A stretch of DNA of 8,999 nt from an uncultured Bacteroidales bacterium (GCA_903899865.1 CAIUKZ010000459.1:1-8999); one strand, 5' to 3'; shown: positions 1 to 6,190, numbered from the stretch's first letter. A program made the numbers and translations. Notes: generated by a model not told the origin, from the sequence alone.

Positions 1-154
1 ATAATATATAAAATCAAGAACTGCGTAAATAACTTAGGTTAATTTCAATTTCAATTCTTTTGGAGAATGAAGGAATGTAAAAAACCATCTGAAAAACACA
101 TTTTCTCTTTGCACAAAGGAAGTGATAAAATTTTAATTAACCAACAATTATTGT

Positions 155-189
155 AAAAAAAAATAAATTAACGTGAAAATGTTATTTTC
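155..189 (-). terminator. Possible weak terminator after proA
   Basis: GAAAAT (175-180) and ATTTTC (184-189) form an AT-only-like 6-bp stem overlapping the proA stop; a run of nine T on the minus strand (163-155) follows after an 11-nt AT-rich stretch. The distance and weak stem make this tentative. The rest of positions 1-154 holds no gene that I can support. Confidence 0.35.
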
Positions 190-1438
190 TAGTCTGACCA
201 TTTCCTTTAATAATCCACTTGTAAGAACACAGTTCGGATAACGCCATGGGTCCACGTGCATGTAGCTTTTGGGTGCTGATTCCGATTTCTGCACCTAGTC
301 CAAATTGTGCACCATCTGTGAATGCGGTGGATACGTTAGTGTAAATGCATGCTGCATCAACAGACCTGTCGAACAGCGAAATTGTGTTTGCATTTTCACT
401 AATAATGCATTCACTATGCTGTGAACTGTGTTTTGTAATATGCTGTATTGCATCTGTAACATCTGTTACAGTTTTAACAGATATTTTATAATCCAGGAAC
501 TCAATTCCGTAACTCTCGTCCGTGGCTTTTTGAAGCAACTGTGAAGGATATTTGCCCGTAAGGAAAGTGAACGATTTGGTATCTGCATAGATTATTACCT
601 CTTTTTCAGCCAGTTTTTCACAAAGTGTTGGTAAGTCAGACAGTCTTTTTTCGTGAATAATCAAACAATCCAATGCATTACATACACTTACGCGACGGGT
701 TTTGGCATTAAAAATAATTTCTTTGCCTATCTCCAAGTCGCCGTACTCATCAAAATAGGTGTGACAGATGCCTGCACCCGTCTCTATGACAGGAATTTTA
801 GAATTATCACGTACAAATTCAATTAATCCTTTTCCACCACGAGGAATAATCACGTCCACATATCCTACAGCATTCATTAGTTCAGCTCCAGCTTCTCTTC
901 CAGCTGGAAGCAAAGTCACGATATTAGGATCAAGGTTAAAATCCTCTAATACTGACTGAATGGTTTTAACAATGGCAAGATTCGAATTGTAAGCATCTGT
1001 TCCGCCTTTCAGCACACAGGCATTGCCCGACTTGAAGCACAGCGAGAATACATCAAAACTTACGTTGGGACGGGCTTCATAGATTATTCCCACTACACCG
1101 AATGGCACCGAAATTTTGGAAATGCTCATTCCATTAGGACGAATCACAGTTTCACCGATGCTTTTACCAAGTGGTGATGGGAGCGAGGCTACATTGGTGA
1201 TATCAGAGGCGATGCCCTCTAGCCGTTCTTTGGAAAGCAACAGTCTATCATACATGGGGTTAGACTTCTCCATCAAAGCAAGATCCTTGGCATTTTCCTG
1301 AAGAATTGTTTCTGCATTATTCACAGCTATTTTGGCGACAGCAAGTAATACCTGTTGTATAGTTTTGTCGTCAACTAAGTTTAACGATCGTGAGGCCTGA
1401 CGTGAGGCTTCTTTCCAGTGATTGCTTTGGATTTCCAT
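182..1438 (-). CDS. proA: Gamma-glutamyl phosphate reductase (glutamate-5-semialdehyde dehydrogenase)
   Basis: A 418-aa cytoplasmic enzyme that reduces gamma-glutamyl 5-phosphate to glutamate 5-semialdehyde with NADPH, the second step of proline synthesis. The length is normal for ProA. The catalytic cysteine is C253 in the SVCNA motif (residues 251-255). Other family landmarks are EARPNV (121-126), [10 protein letters not shown] (197-206), the ProA signature running from about A330 to I345 with the HSSQHSE core, and [14 protein letters not shown] (376-389) followed by HARGP. The start is the ATG at 1438-1436; no Shine-Dalgarno is visible, as for its neighbours. It lies 86 bp downstream of exbD and is separated from it by an apparent intrinsic terminator. 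Its partner proB is about 2.5 kb upstream on the same strand. Identification is by family motifs and is near certain; how it is transcribed is unclear. Confidence 0.97.
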   Translation of the reverse strand: MEIQSNHWKEASRQASRSLNLVDDKTIQQVLLAVAKIAVNNAETILQENAKDLALMEKSNPMYDRLLLSKERLEGIASDITNVASLPSPLGKSIGETVIRPNGMSISKISVPFGVVGIIYEARPNVSFDVFSLCFKSGNACVLKGGTDAYNSNLAIVKTIQSVLEDFNLDPNIVTLLPAGREAGAELMNAVGYVDVIIPRGGKGLIEFVRDNSKIPVIETGAGICHTYFDEYGDLEIGKEIIFNAKTRRVSVCNALDCLIIHEKRLSDLPTLCEKLAEKEVIIYADTKSFTFLTGKYPSQLLQKATDESYGIEFLDYKISVKTVTDVTDAIQHITKHSSQHSECIISENANTISLFDRSVDAACIYTNVSTAFTDGAQFGLGAEIGISTQKLHARGPMALSELCSYKWIIKGNGQTRK

Positions 1439-1464
1439 GTAAATGTTGGATTGTATGGATGGTG

Positions 1465-1490
1465 AAAAAGAAGTGAATGAAAATCACTTC
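1465..1490 (-). terminator. Intrinsic terminator after exbD
   Basis: A perfect 7-bp stem (GAAGTGA at 1470-1476 with TCACTTC at 1484-1490, 7-nt loop) is followed on the minus strand directly by five T (1469-1465). It sits about 35 bp after the exbD stop and 27 bp before the proA start, so it would end the exbB-exbD transcript before proA. Confidence 0.7.
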
Positions 1491-1524
1491 GATAGGTTGA
1501 TCATTTATATGACAATGATGTAGG

Positions 1525-1938
1525 TTAAGATTTTTCCTTTTCAGTAAATAGCACCATCTTCATGTGCAGTTTATTGCCAATATCGATAAGATCAACCACG
1601 TCTTGCAGGTTCAACATTCTGTCTGCTTGAAGTTTGACAATAATCTCTTCGCCTTCAGCTTTGTTGGCATCATAAGCGGCAAGTGCACCTTCTATACCTT
1701 CATACGGGACTGGCTTACCTTCTATGGCATAAGTCTTGTCGGCGGTAACGGTAAGCATGATACTTTTTTTGATAACAGTATCGTCAGAAGTCTTTGATTT
1801 TGGCAGTAGCACACTTATGGTTGCAGGTGTGACCATGGTGGATATGATCAGAAAGAATAACAACAAGAAAAACATAATGTCGTTCAAGGACTCGGTATAA
1901 ACCTTTGCAGATCTTGGTTTGCGACGTTGAATTTTCAT
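1525..1938 (-). CDS. exbD: ExbD/TolR-family biopolymer transport protein
   Basis: A 137-aa inner-membrane protein of the ExbD/TolR family, which with ExbB/TolQ forms a proton-driven motor that energises TonB or TolA. The layout is typical: a short basic cytoplasmic N-terminus (KIQRRKPRSAK), one membrane helix at about residues 20-37, and a periplasmic domain from about 45 to 130. D20, at the cytoplasmic edge of the helix (LNDIMFF), sits where the family carries its essential proton-accepting Asp. The start is the ATG at 1938-1936 with an A-rich leader. It lies 145 bp downstream of exbB and is followed by an intrinsic terminator. No TonB or TolA gene is in the window, so ExbD-like and TolR-like roles cannot be separated from sequence alone. 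The family call is firm; the symbol is generic. Confidence 0.92.
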   Translation of the reverse strand: MKIQRRKPRSAKVYTESLNDIMFFLLLFFLIISTMVTPATISVLLPKSKTSDDTVIKKSIMLTVTADKTYAIEGKPVPYEGIEGALAAYDANKAEGEEIIVKLQADRMLNLQDVVDLIDIGNKLHMKMVLFTEKEKS

Positions 1939-1951
1939 TTTATATTATTTA

Positions 1952-1985
1952 GCCCCCTAATCCCTACCGTTTATGACGGGATGGA
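1952..1985. repeat. C-rich imperfect palindrome upstream of exbD
   Basis: TCCCTACCGT (1961-1970) and ACGGGATGGA (1976-1985) pair at eight of ten positions around a 5-nt loop, after a CCCCCTAA stretch. The C-rich context is like the palindrome at 3131-3158. It lies about 15 bp upstream of the exbD start. Confidence 0.45.
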
Positions 1986-2027
1986 CTCGGATGGGAATTT
2001 AGATGGATTTATTGTGGACAATCTTAA

Positions 2028-2092
2028 CTATTAACCCGTTAACCTTGTAAACTCGTCTACTTGTTAACCTGTTTACTTGTCAACTATCTTAC
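2028..2092 (-). repeat. Eight imperfect 8-bp tandem repeats (consensus GTTAACAA)
   Basis: On the minus strand, units starting with GT recur every 8 bp: GTAAGATA, GTTGACAA, GTAAACAG, GTTAACAA, GTAGACGA, GTTTACAA, then one extra G, GTTAACGG and GTTAATAG. The common form is about GTWRACRR. The first unit covers the last exbB codons and part of its stop; the rest fills the exbB-exbD gap. The function is unknown; slippage origin or a protein-binding array are both possible. Confidence 0.75.
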
Positions 2093-2788
2093 TGTATTTT
2101 CTCTTTTGTGCTTTTTGATGAAAGAAAGTAAGTCATTGGTTGCTTTATCTACTTTCAGAATAGCTTTGTCTATTCTTCCGTTTAACAATGTAAAGCCTGT
2201 AAATGCAACTATCCCAACAAAAAGCCCCAGTCCAGAAGAAATCATCTTTTGATACAAACCACTTGAAAGAACGGTGATATCAAATTTATTGGTAACCGAA
2301 ATGTCATGAAAAATTTTCACCACCCCAGCAATAGTTCCTAAGAAACCAAGCATGGGTGCTATAGATGAGGTAATACCTAGGTAATTCATTCCCTTTTCCA
2401 AAACAGCCACTTGTTGTCGCGCTTCTGCTTCCATGGCTTCCTGCACATCACCATCACCACCTTCGATGGCTTCAATACCTGCACCAATAATCTTGGCTTG
2501 CATGTTTTGTTGCTCTTTACACAAGCGTGCTGCTTTTTCGTATTTAGCTTCCGAAACCAATTCGTTCACTCTGGAAATCAATGATGCATCGCTTTTTGCA
2601 TACATGTTGATAGCAAATATGCGCTCTATGATGATGTAAATCGACAAGAAAAACAAGATAGCAAGCGGATACACTACCCATCCACCTTTCAATAATACGT
2701 CCAAATAATTTTCATCGGCCGCCACAGCTGCCGTAGCAGTAGAAACTGGTGCGGATACAACTTGAAGTAATACAGATAATAAATTCAT
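2084..2788 (-). CDS. exbB: ExbB/TolQ/MotA-family proton channel protein
   Basis: A 234-aa inner-membrane protein of the MotA/TolQ/ExbB family, the ion-channel partner of the ExbD encoded just downstream. Three membrane helices can be seen at about residues 36-56, 139-160 and 180-203, with the large cytoplasmic loop between the first two. The diagnostic stretch SSIAPMLGFLGTIAG (141-155) matches the family's APxLGLLGTVxG motif; T152 corresponds to the channel-lining Thr. In the third helix the family Glu position (E176 of E. coli ExbB) appears to be Q180, and the second Thr position is S185. Residues 1-24 are Ala/Val/Ser-rich and could be an extra hydrophobic or signal-like N-terminus. The promoter and inverted repeats lie upstream. 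The last codons overlap an 8-bp tandem repeat. The assignment is firm at family level. Confidence 0.93.
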   Translation of the reverse strand: MNLLSVLLQVVSAPVSTATAAVAADENYLDVLLKGGWVVYPLAILFFLSIYIIIERIFAINMYAKSDASLISRVNELVSEAKYEKAARLCKEQQNMQAKIIGAGIEAIEGGDGDVQEAMEAEARQQVAVLEKGMNYLGITSSIAPMLGFLGTIAGVVKIFHDISVTNKFDITVLSSGLYQKMISSGLGLFVGIVAFTGFTLLNGRIDKAILKVDKATNDLLSFIKKHKRENTVR

Positions 2789-2815
2789 TCCTTGATTTTT
2801 TTGAGGTTGTTGTTG

Positions 2816-2868
2816 ATTCGTTAGGTGTTTATAACGAATGAATTACGAAAGTATTTTCTATTCGTTAT
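2816..2868. repeat. Three alternating copies of ATTCGTTA in the exbB leader
   Basis: ATTCGTTA at 2816-2823, its reverse complement at 2832-2839, and ATTCGTTA again at 2860-2867. The second and third copies form a perfect 9-bp inverted repeat (2831-2839 with 2860-2868, 20-nt spacer); the first and second form an 8-bp one with an 8-nt spacer. The third copy lies at the predicted transcription start, just after the -7 box. These could be repressor sites or competing leader hairpins. Confidence 0.7.
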
Positions 2869-2869
2869 G

Positions 2870-2903
2870 CAAAAGTAATGTATTTCTATATTAAAATGGC
2901 AAA
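2870..2903 (-). promoter_or_regulatory. Predicted exbB-exbD promoter
   Basis: Minus-strand TACTTTTG (2877-2870) matches TAnnTTTG exactly; a TTTG (2903-2900) lies 22 bp upstream, slightly longer than the usual spacing. The start would be near 2864 and the leader about 75 nt. Inverted repeats overlap both the -33 box and the start region. Confidence 0.58.
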
Positions 2904-2921
2904 TTGTTTATAAAATTTGCC
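2898..2921. repeat. Perfect 8-bp inverted repeat upstream of exbB
   Basis: GGCAAATT (2898-2905) and AATTTGCC (2914-2921) with an 8-nt spacer. On the minus strand the stem is followed by ATTTTAATAT, so it could be a weak terminator for the upstream lipoprotein genes. It also covers the proposed exbB -33 box, so an operator is possible. Confidence 0.6.
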
Positions 2922-2945
2922 TCAGCACTAGTAGTCAAAGGTATC

Positions 2946-3116
2946 TTACTCACACCGCCCACCACAATACCTGCGCTGCGGACCTTGCACATTGAGCTGC
3001 TGGAACTGCTGATAATAGCCTTTGCGTGAACCATAGCTCTGAGTACGACCCGAACTGGCACAGGATGCAAGTAGCATCATGCATACAACGGAAACAATGA
3101 GGTAGAGTGTTTTCAT
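2946..3116 (-). CDS. Small lipoprotein, 56 aa, C-terminal CGGRC motif
   Basis: A 56-aa predicted lipoprotein of unknown function. The start used is the ATG at 3116-3114, which gives a clean signal peptide: MKT, a hydrophobic stretch, then the lipobox LASC (residues 16-19) with acylation predicted on C19. An in-frame ATG 24 bp upstream would add eight residues before the signal peptide and begin inside a palindromic repeat, so it was not chosen. The mature part would be only 38 residues, rich in Gln, Gly, Ser, Arg and Tyr, ending in YCGGRCE with Cys at 51 and 55. No acidic surface-export signal follows C19. It lies between an unknown lipoprotein gene and exbB on the same strand, with no clear promoter of its own. 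I recognise no family; it is called as a gene on the strength of the signal peptide. Confidence 0.7.
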   Translation of the reverse strand: MKTLYLIVSVVCMMLLASCASSGRTQSYGSRKGYYQQFQQLNVQGPQRRYCGGRCE

Positions 3117-3130
3117 GGGATAATAATTAA

Positions 3131-3158
3131 GCCTCCCCAAGCCCCTCCAAAGGAGGGG
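3131..3158. repeat. GC-rich palindromic intergenic repeat
   Basis: CCCCTCC (3142-3148), AAA, GGAGGGG (3152-3158) is a perfect hairpin, preceded by GCCTCCCCAAG. It resembles the C-rich/G-rich palindromes that I recall as dispersed repeats in Bacteroidota genomes. It sits 15 bp upstream of the small lipoprotein start, so the RNA would fold just before the start codon. Confidence 0.65.
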
Positions 3159-3244
3159 ATGTAAAGTTAGCGTTTGATAATCATCACTTTGTATTTCCTA
3201 AATTTAATTTGGGGCGTGAGGGTTTCAATTCCTGATAAGTTAAC

Positions 3245-3925
3245 CTACAATTCATTTGCAATCAGCTGAATAAGTGTTTCGCTGGCAGTGATAAATTCGG
3301 ACCGATTATTTTTTAAATAATGTTCTACGCCTTCGGAACTTGTCCAGGCATAGTCATTTTTAGCACTTTTATTAAAAGGCGTGCTAAAGCTACCTGATTT
3401 TACGACATTCATATCTTGAGTAATACGATAAGACAAAGCGAGTTTCTGATTAGTCGGATAAATGTCAAGAAAATGCTGCATGTAATTGTAGTATCCTCCA
3501 GCAATTGTAACGTCTTTTAAGTCATAAAAAAACTCATTAGGAGTCGCTTCTATTGAGATTTCCAGTTTTTTGTTGTGCAATTTTTCAGCAAAATTGAACT
3601 CTTTTGATTTTTTGTTAAGGACTTCAGTAAACAAATTGATATAAGCTCTATTGTTAACTTCTGCTCGAAGCAAATCGCGCGTTTCCCAATAGAATATTGC
3701 TGGAATGAAATAGTAGTGAATGGTGGTCACTTTGGCCGAAGGTGTAAACTGCTCAAGTTTTTCAGTATTCAGAACCACATTTGAATCACTAACTTGGACG
3801 TTTTTGATGACATCTTCACTTACGCTTTTAGTAATGGCTACATTCATCTGCTTAGCAGTAAAGCAGCTAGACAATAAGACTGAAATAGTTGAGAATATGA
3901 TAAGTTTTGTTGTTCTCATTTTCAT
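3245..3925 (-). CDS. Predicted lipoprotein of unknown function, 226 aa
   Basis: A 226-aa protein that I do not recognise. The N-terminus is a lipoprotein signal: MKMRTTK, a hydrophobic stretch, then LSSC at residues 18-21, so C21 is the likely acylated residue and the protein is probably envelope-anchored facing the periplasm. The rest looks like one soluble mixed alpha/beta domain, with no further membrane helix. An aromatic patch (YYFIPAIFYWE, 71-81) is followed by a probable helix (about 84-117), then strands and a Tyr-rich stretch (GGYYNYMQHF, 143-152). The start at 3925 was taken; a second in-frame ATG two codons later is equally usable. It begins 38 bp after the end of proB with no promoter seen between them, so co-transcription is likely. 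The pattern resembles a small transport-accessory or assembly lipoprotein, but that is only an impression. Confidence 0.85.
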   Translation of the reverse strand: MKMRTTKLIIFSTISVLLSSCFTAKQMNVAITKSVSEDVIKNVQVSDSNVVLNTEKLEQFTPSAKVTTIHYYFIPAIFYWETRDLLRAEVNNRAYINLFTEVLNKKSKEFNFAEKLHNKKLEISIEATPNEFFYDLKDVTIAGGYYNYMQHFLDIYPTNQKLALSYRITQDMNVVKSGSFSTPFNKSAKNDYAWTSSEGVEHYLKNNRSEFITASETLIQLIANEL

Positions 3926-3963
3926 TTTAATAGTTAAATGGTGGTATTTTGACGAAAATAATC

Positions 3964-5046
3964 CTATTCCAAATACAGATAATCACAATGAACCAATGGT
4001 TTCTGGTTCTTTTTACCAAGGGCTTGTGTGGCAGTCTTACTGTCATATTGGGCTTTTCCTACTCCTAGCGAAAATCCATTATGATCAACTATTTTGACAA
4101 TATCATCCTTTTCAAATTCACCTACTATTTTGGTAACACCTACTGGAAGGAGGCTTACCGCCTTTTCGCCTGTAAGAGCCTTGGCGGCATTTTCATTGAC
4201 ATGAATCTCTCCTTTGGCAAAACCTTCGCTGTGCGCAATCCATTTTTTTACGCTGGACACATCGTCTGTAGAGGCGATAAAATGCGTACACTCCACTTTT
4301 TGATGGCTATCTAACAGTCGCAACAATATATCATCGCTTTTACCATTAGCAATAAACACATCAATGCCTTGGTCTGCAATTTTACGCGCAATGGTGGTTT
4401 TGGTAAGCATTCCTCCACGTCCAAATGTTGATTTTGAGCTTTGAATAAAATCAGAAATATCTTGCCCTTTGTGAATTTCGGTTATGACTTTAGAGTTTGG
4501 ATCAGTGGGAGAACCATTGAAAATCCCATCGATATTGCTAAGAATGATAAGTGCTTCCATGTCCATCATGGAGGCAATTAATCCTGATAATTCATCATTG
4601 TCGGTAAACATCAGTTCGGTCACAGACACTGTATCGTTCTCATTCACAATAGGAATCACATTGTTTTCAAGCATCACCTGCATACAGTTGCGTTGATTCA
4701 GGTAATGACGGCGACTACCGAAATTTTCCTTCATGGTCAACACCTGGCCCACGGTAATGCCATGTTCCTGAAACAAATCCCAGTAATGGTTGATAAGTTT
4801 GGCTTGTCCCACAGCAGAAAACAGTTGGCGTTGGTCTACCACATCCATTTTCTTGCTAATACCCATCACGCTACGGCCTGACGCTACCGCTCCGGAAGAA
4901 ACCAGAACCACCTCTACACCGTGCTTATGCAATTCAGCTATTTGTTTAACCAAAGCCGCCATTCGCTCTGTATCTAGAGTGCCATTGGCAGAGGTAAGCA
5001 CATTACTTCCAATTTTTACAGCTATTTTTTTGTATTTCAACTCCAT
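3964..5046 (-). CDS. proB: Glutamate 5-kinase with C-terminal PUA domain
   Basis: A 360-aa cytoplasmic enzyme that phosphorylates glutamate with ATP to gamma-glutamyl 5-phosphate, the first and usually proline-inhibited step of proline synthesis. The amino acid kinase domain covers about residues 5-255, with KIGSNVLT (11-18), VSSGAVASGR (49-58), the glutamate-site NENDTVS (135-141), DNDELS (149-154) and the nucleotide-site FGRGGMLTK (208-216). A PUA domain follows at about 277-355, so this is the long, E. coli-like architecture. The GRGGM version of the usual GTGGM motif is a minor variant. The start is the ATG at 5046-5044. It begins 9 bp after the stop of the upstream glutaminyl cyclase, so the two are almost certainly co-transcribed. 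Its pathway partner proA is downstream on the same strand but separated by four other genes. Confidence 0.97.
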   Translation of the reverse strand: MELKYKKIAVKIGSNVLTSANGTLDTERMAALVKQIAELHKHGVEVVLVSSGAVASGRSVMGISKKMDVVDQRQLFSAVGQAKLINHYWDLFQEHGITVGQVLTMKENFGSRRHYLNQRNCMQVMLENNVIPIVNENDTVSVTELMFTDNDELSGLIASMMDMEALIILSNIDGIFNGSPTDPNSKVITEIHKGQDISDFIQSSKSTFGRGGMLTKTTIARKIADQGIDVFIANGKSDDILLRLLDSHQKVECTHFIASTDDVSSVKKWIAHSEGFAKGEIHVNENAAKALTGEKAVSLLPVGVTKIVGEFEKDDIVKIVDHNGFSLGVGKAQYDSKTATQALGKKNQKPLVHCDYLYLE

Positions 5047-5055
5047 GTTGCAAAA

Positions 5056-6063
5056 CTATTGATTAGAAACTGGCTCATTGTACACTACATGAATCAAAGT
5101 CATACCTACCGCTTGAAGTGTACTTTTGTCTACATTTTCCATGGTGTCATGCGTAGTATGCCAGTAAGTTGCAAAACCACCCGCTTGTGGTTTGAAGTCG
5201 ATGATATCAATACTAGGTATTCCTGCAATTTGATTCACATAGACGTGATCATCCGTAATTGCGCCACCTTTTTCTTGCAAAAACAAGTTGGAAAATCCAA
5301 GAGTTGCTGCTTGTGACCACACTTTTGTGACTATGTTAGAAGCAAACTGTTCGGAGACTTGTTCTCGATAGAATGTGGCGTCTGGTGCCCCAATCATGTC
5401 TAACAGAATGCCATATTCAGCTTTGTAGTCAGCCAAATGTGGGTTGTGAGCCCAAAATTGTGTGCCTAAGCACCATGAGTCCTCTGTGTTTTGCTGTGAT
5501 TTATACCATGATGGCGCACCATAGTCTTCGGCGTCAAAAAATGCAATGTCAACGCCTACTGAAGGTGATTGTTGCCCTATCAGCCTTGCCATTTCTAACA
5601 AGACACCCACGCCACTTGCACCGTCGTTGGCTGCCATCACTGGTGTTTTTCTATTTGCCGCTATAGGGTCATTGTCTGCCCATGGCCTTGCATCCCAGTG
5701 AGCAAACAATAAAATGCGCTTCGTGGCAGTAGGATTGAAGCTTCCAATTATATTGACAGCATGCAAAATAGTTCCATCAAAAGCCTGTAAATCTGCTTTT
5801 TGCTCAAAAACTCCTGCTCCAAATCGCTTCAGACTTTCTACTAAATAGCTAGCACATAAATCATGGGCTTTGGTATTAGGCACTCGCGCTCCAAATGCGA
5901 CTTGAGCTTTGGTGTATTGATATGCAGAATCGCCATTAAATGTTGGAATCGTAACGGCAGATGGGGCATGGTTTGGTTGTGATTGGGACTGTGCATTGGT
6001 TTGAGGCTGTTTGCAACCCACCACCATGAGTAATGACAAAAATAATACTGTCGTTTTTTTCAT
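5056..6063 (-). CDS. Lipoprotein glutaminyl cyclase / M28-fold zinc hydrolase
   Basis: A 335-aa exported protein with the M28 peptidase fold, closest in motif pattern to type II (animal-like) glutaminyl-peptide cyclotransferases, which turn N-terminal Gln into pyroglutamate. The signal peptide ends in the lipobox VVGC, with C17 the likely lipidated residue, followed by a Gln/Ser/Pro-rich linker to about residue 37. Catalytic-site landmarks are FAHWDARP (120-127), AANDGASGVG (144-153, D147 a probable zinc ligand), FFDAEDYG (175-182, E179 and D180 as the catalytic Glu and acidic ligand), LLDMIGA (220-226), TDDH (270-273) and TYWHTTHDT (299-307, H302 a probable zinc ligand). A plain aminopeptidase is the alternative, but the LLDMIGA and WHT blocks resemble glutaminyl cyclases. 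It is probably the first gene of an operon with proB, facing the periplasm. Confidence 0.88.
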   Translation of the reverse strand: MKKTTVLFLSLLMVVGCKQPQTNAQSQSQPNHAPSAVTIPTFNGDSAYQYTKAQVAFGARVPNTKAHDLCASYLVESLKRFGAGVFEQKADLQAFDGTILHAVNIIGSFNPTATKRILLFAHWDARPWADNDPIAANRKTPVMAANDGASGVGVLLEMARLIGQQSPSVGVDIAFFDAEDYGAPSWYKSQQNTEDSWCLGTQFWAHNPHLADYKAEYGILLDMIGAPDATFYREQVSEQFASNIVTKVWSQAATLGFSNLFLQEKGGAITDDHVYVNQIAGIPSIDIIDFKPQAGGFATYWHTTHDTMENVDKSTLQAVGMTLIHVVYNEPVSNQ

Positions 6064-6074
6064 CTGTTATTAAA

Positions 6075-6106
6075 TTAAGTTCCTAAATCCTCCCTTGGGG
6101 ACTTAA
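6075..6106. repeat. Inverted repeat in the cyclase leader, 12 nt before the start codon
   Basis: TTAAGTTCC (6075-6083) pairs with GGGGACTTA region 6098-6106 (ending in ACTTAA), 9 bp with one G-T pair. The loop holds a degenerate CCTAAATCCTCCC like the C-rich repeats elsewhere in the window. It would fold just upstream of the cyclase start. Confidence 0.5.
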
Positions 6107-6142
6107 AGAGCAGATTTGTGTTGGATAATCATACACTTGTGA

Positions 6143-6159
6143 GACAATGTTTAATTGTC
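6143..6159. repeat. Second inverted repeat in the cyclase leader
   Basis: GACAAT (6143-6148), a 5-nt loop, and ATTGTC (6154-6159) form a perfect 6-bp stem, between the predicted -7 box and the hairpin at 6075-6106. The rest of the 412-bp divergent gap holds the two promoters and one short palindrome (ACAGG CAA CCTGT, 6298-6310), but no gene that I can support. Confidence 0.45.
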
Positions 6160-6190
6160 GTGCTCGTTTCATAAAAGGGATTTTGTGCAA

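Noticed and set aside
105..120. CTTTG-CA-CAAAG palindrome downstream of proA
   Set aside because: The arms are 5 bp with a 2-nt centre, too tight for a hairpin, and it has no promoter or gene context.
3117..3140. Eight-codon N-terminal extension of the small lipoprotein
   Set aside because: It would start within the GC-rich palindrome and place eight residues ahead of an otherwise complete signal peptide; the ATG at 3116 fits better.
3720..4097. 125-aa plus-strand frame across the lipoprotein/proB junction
   Set aside because: It overlaps two well-supported minus-strand genes. Its hydrophobic look comes from the complement of their coding sequence.
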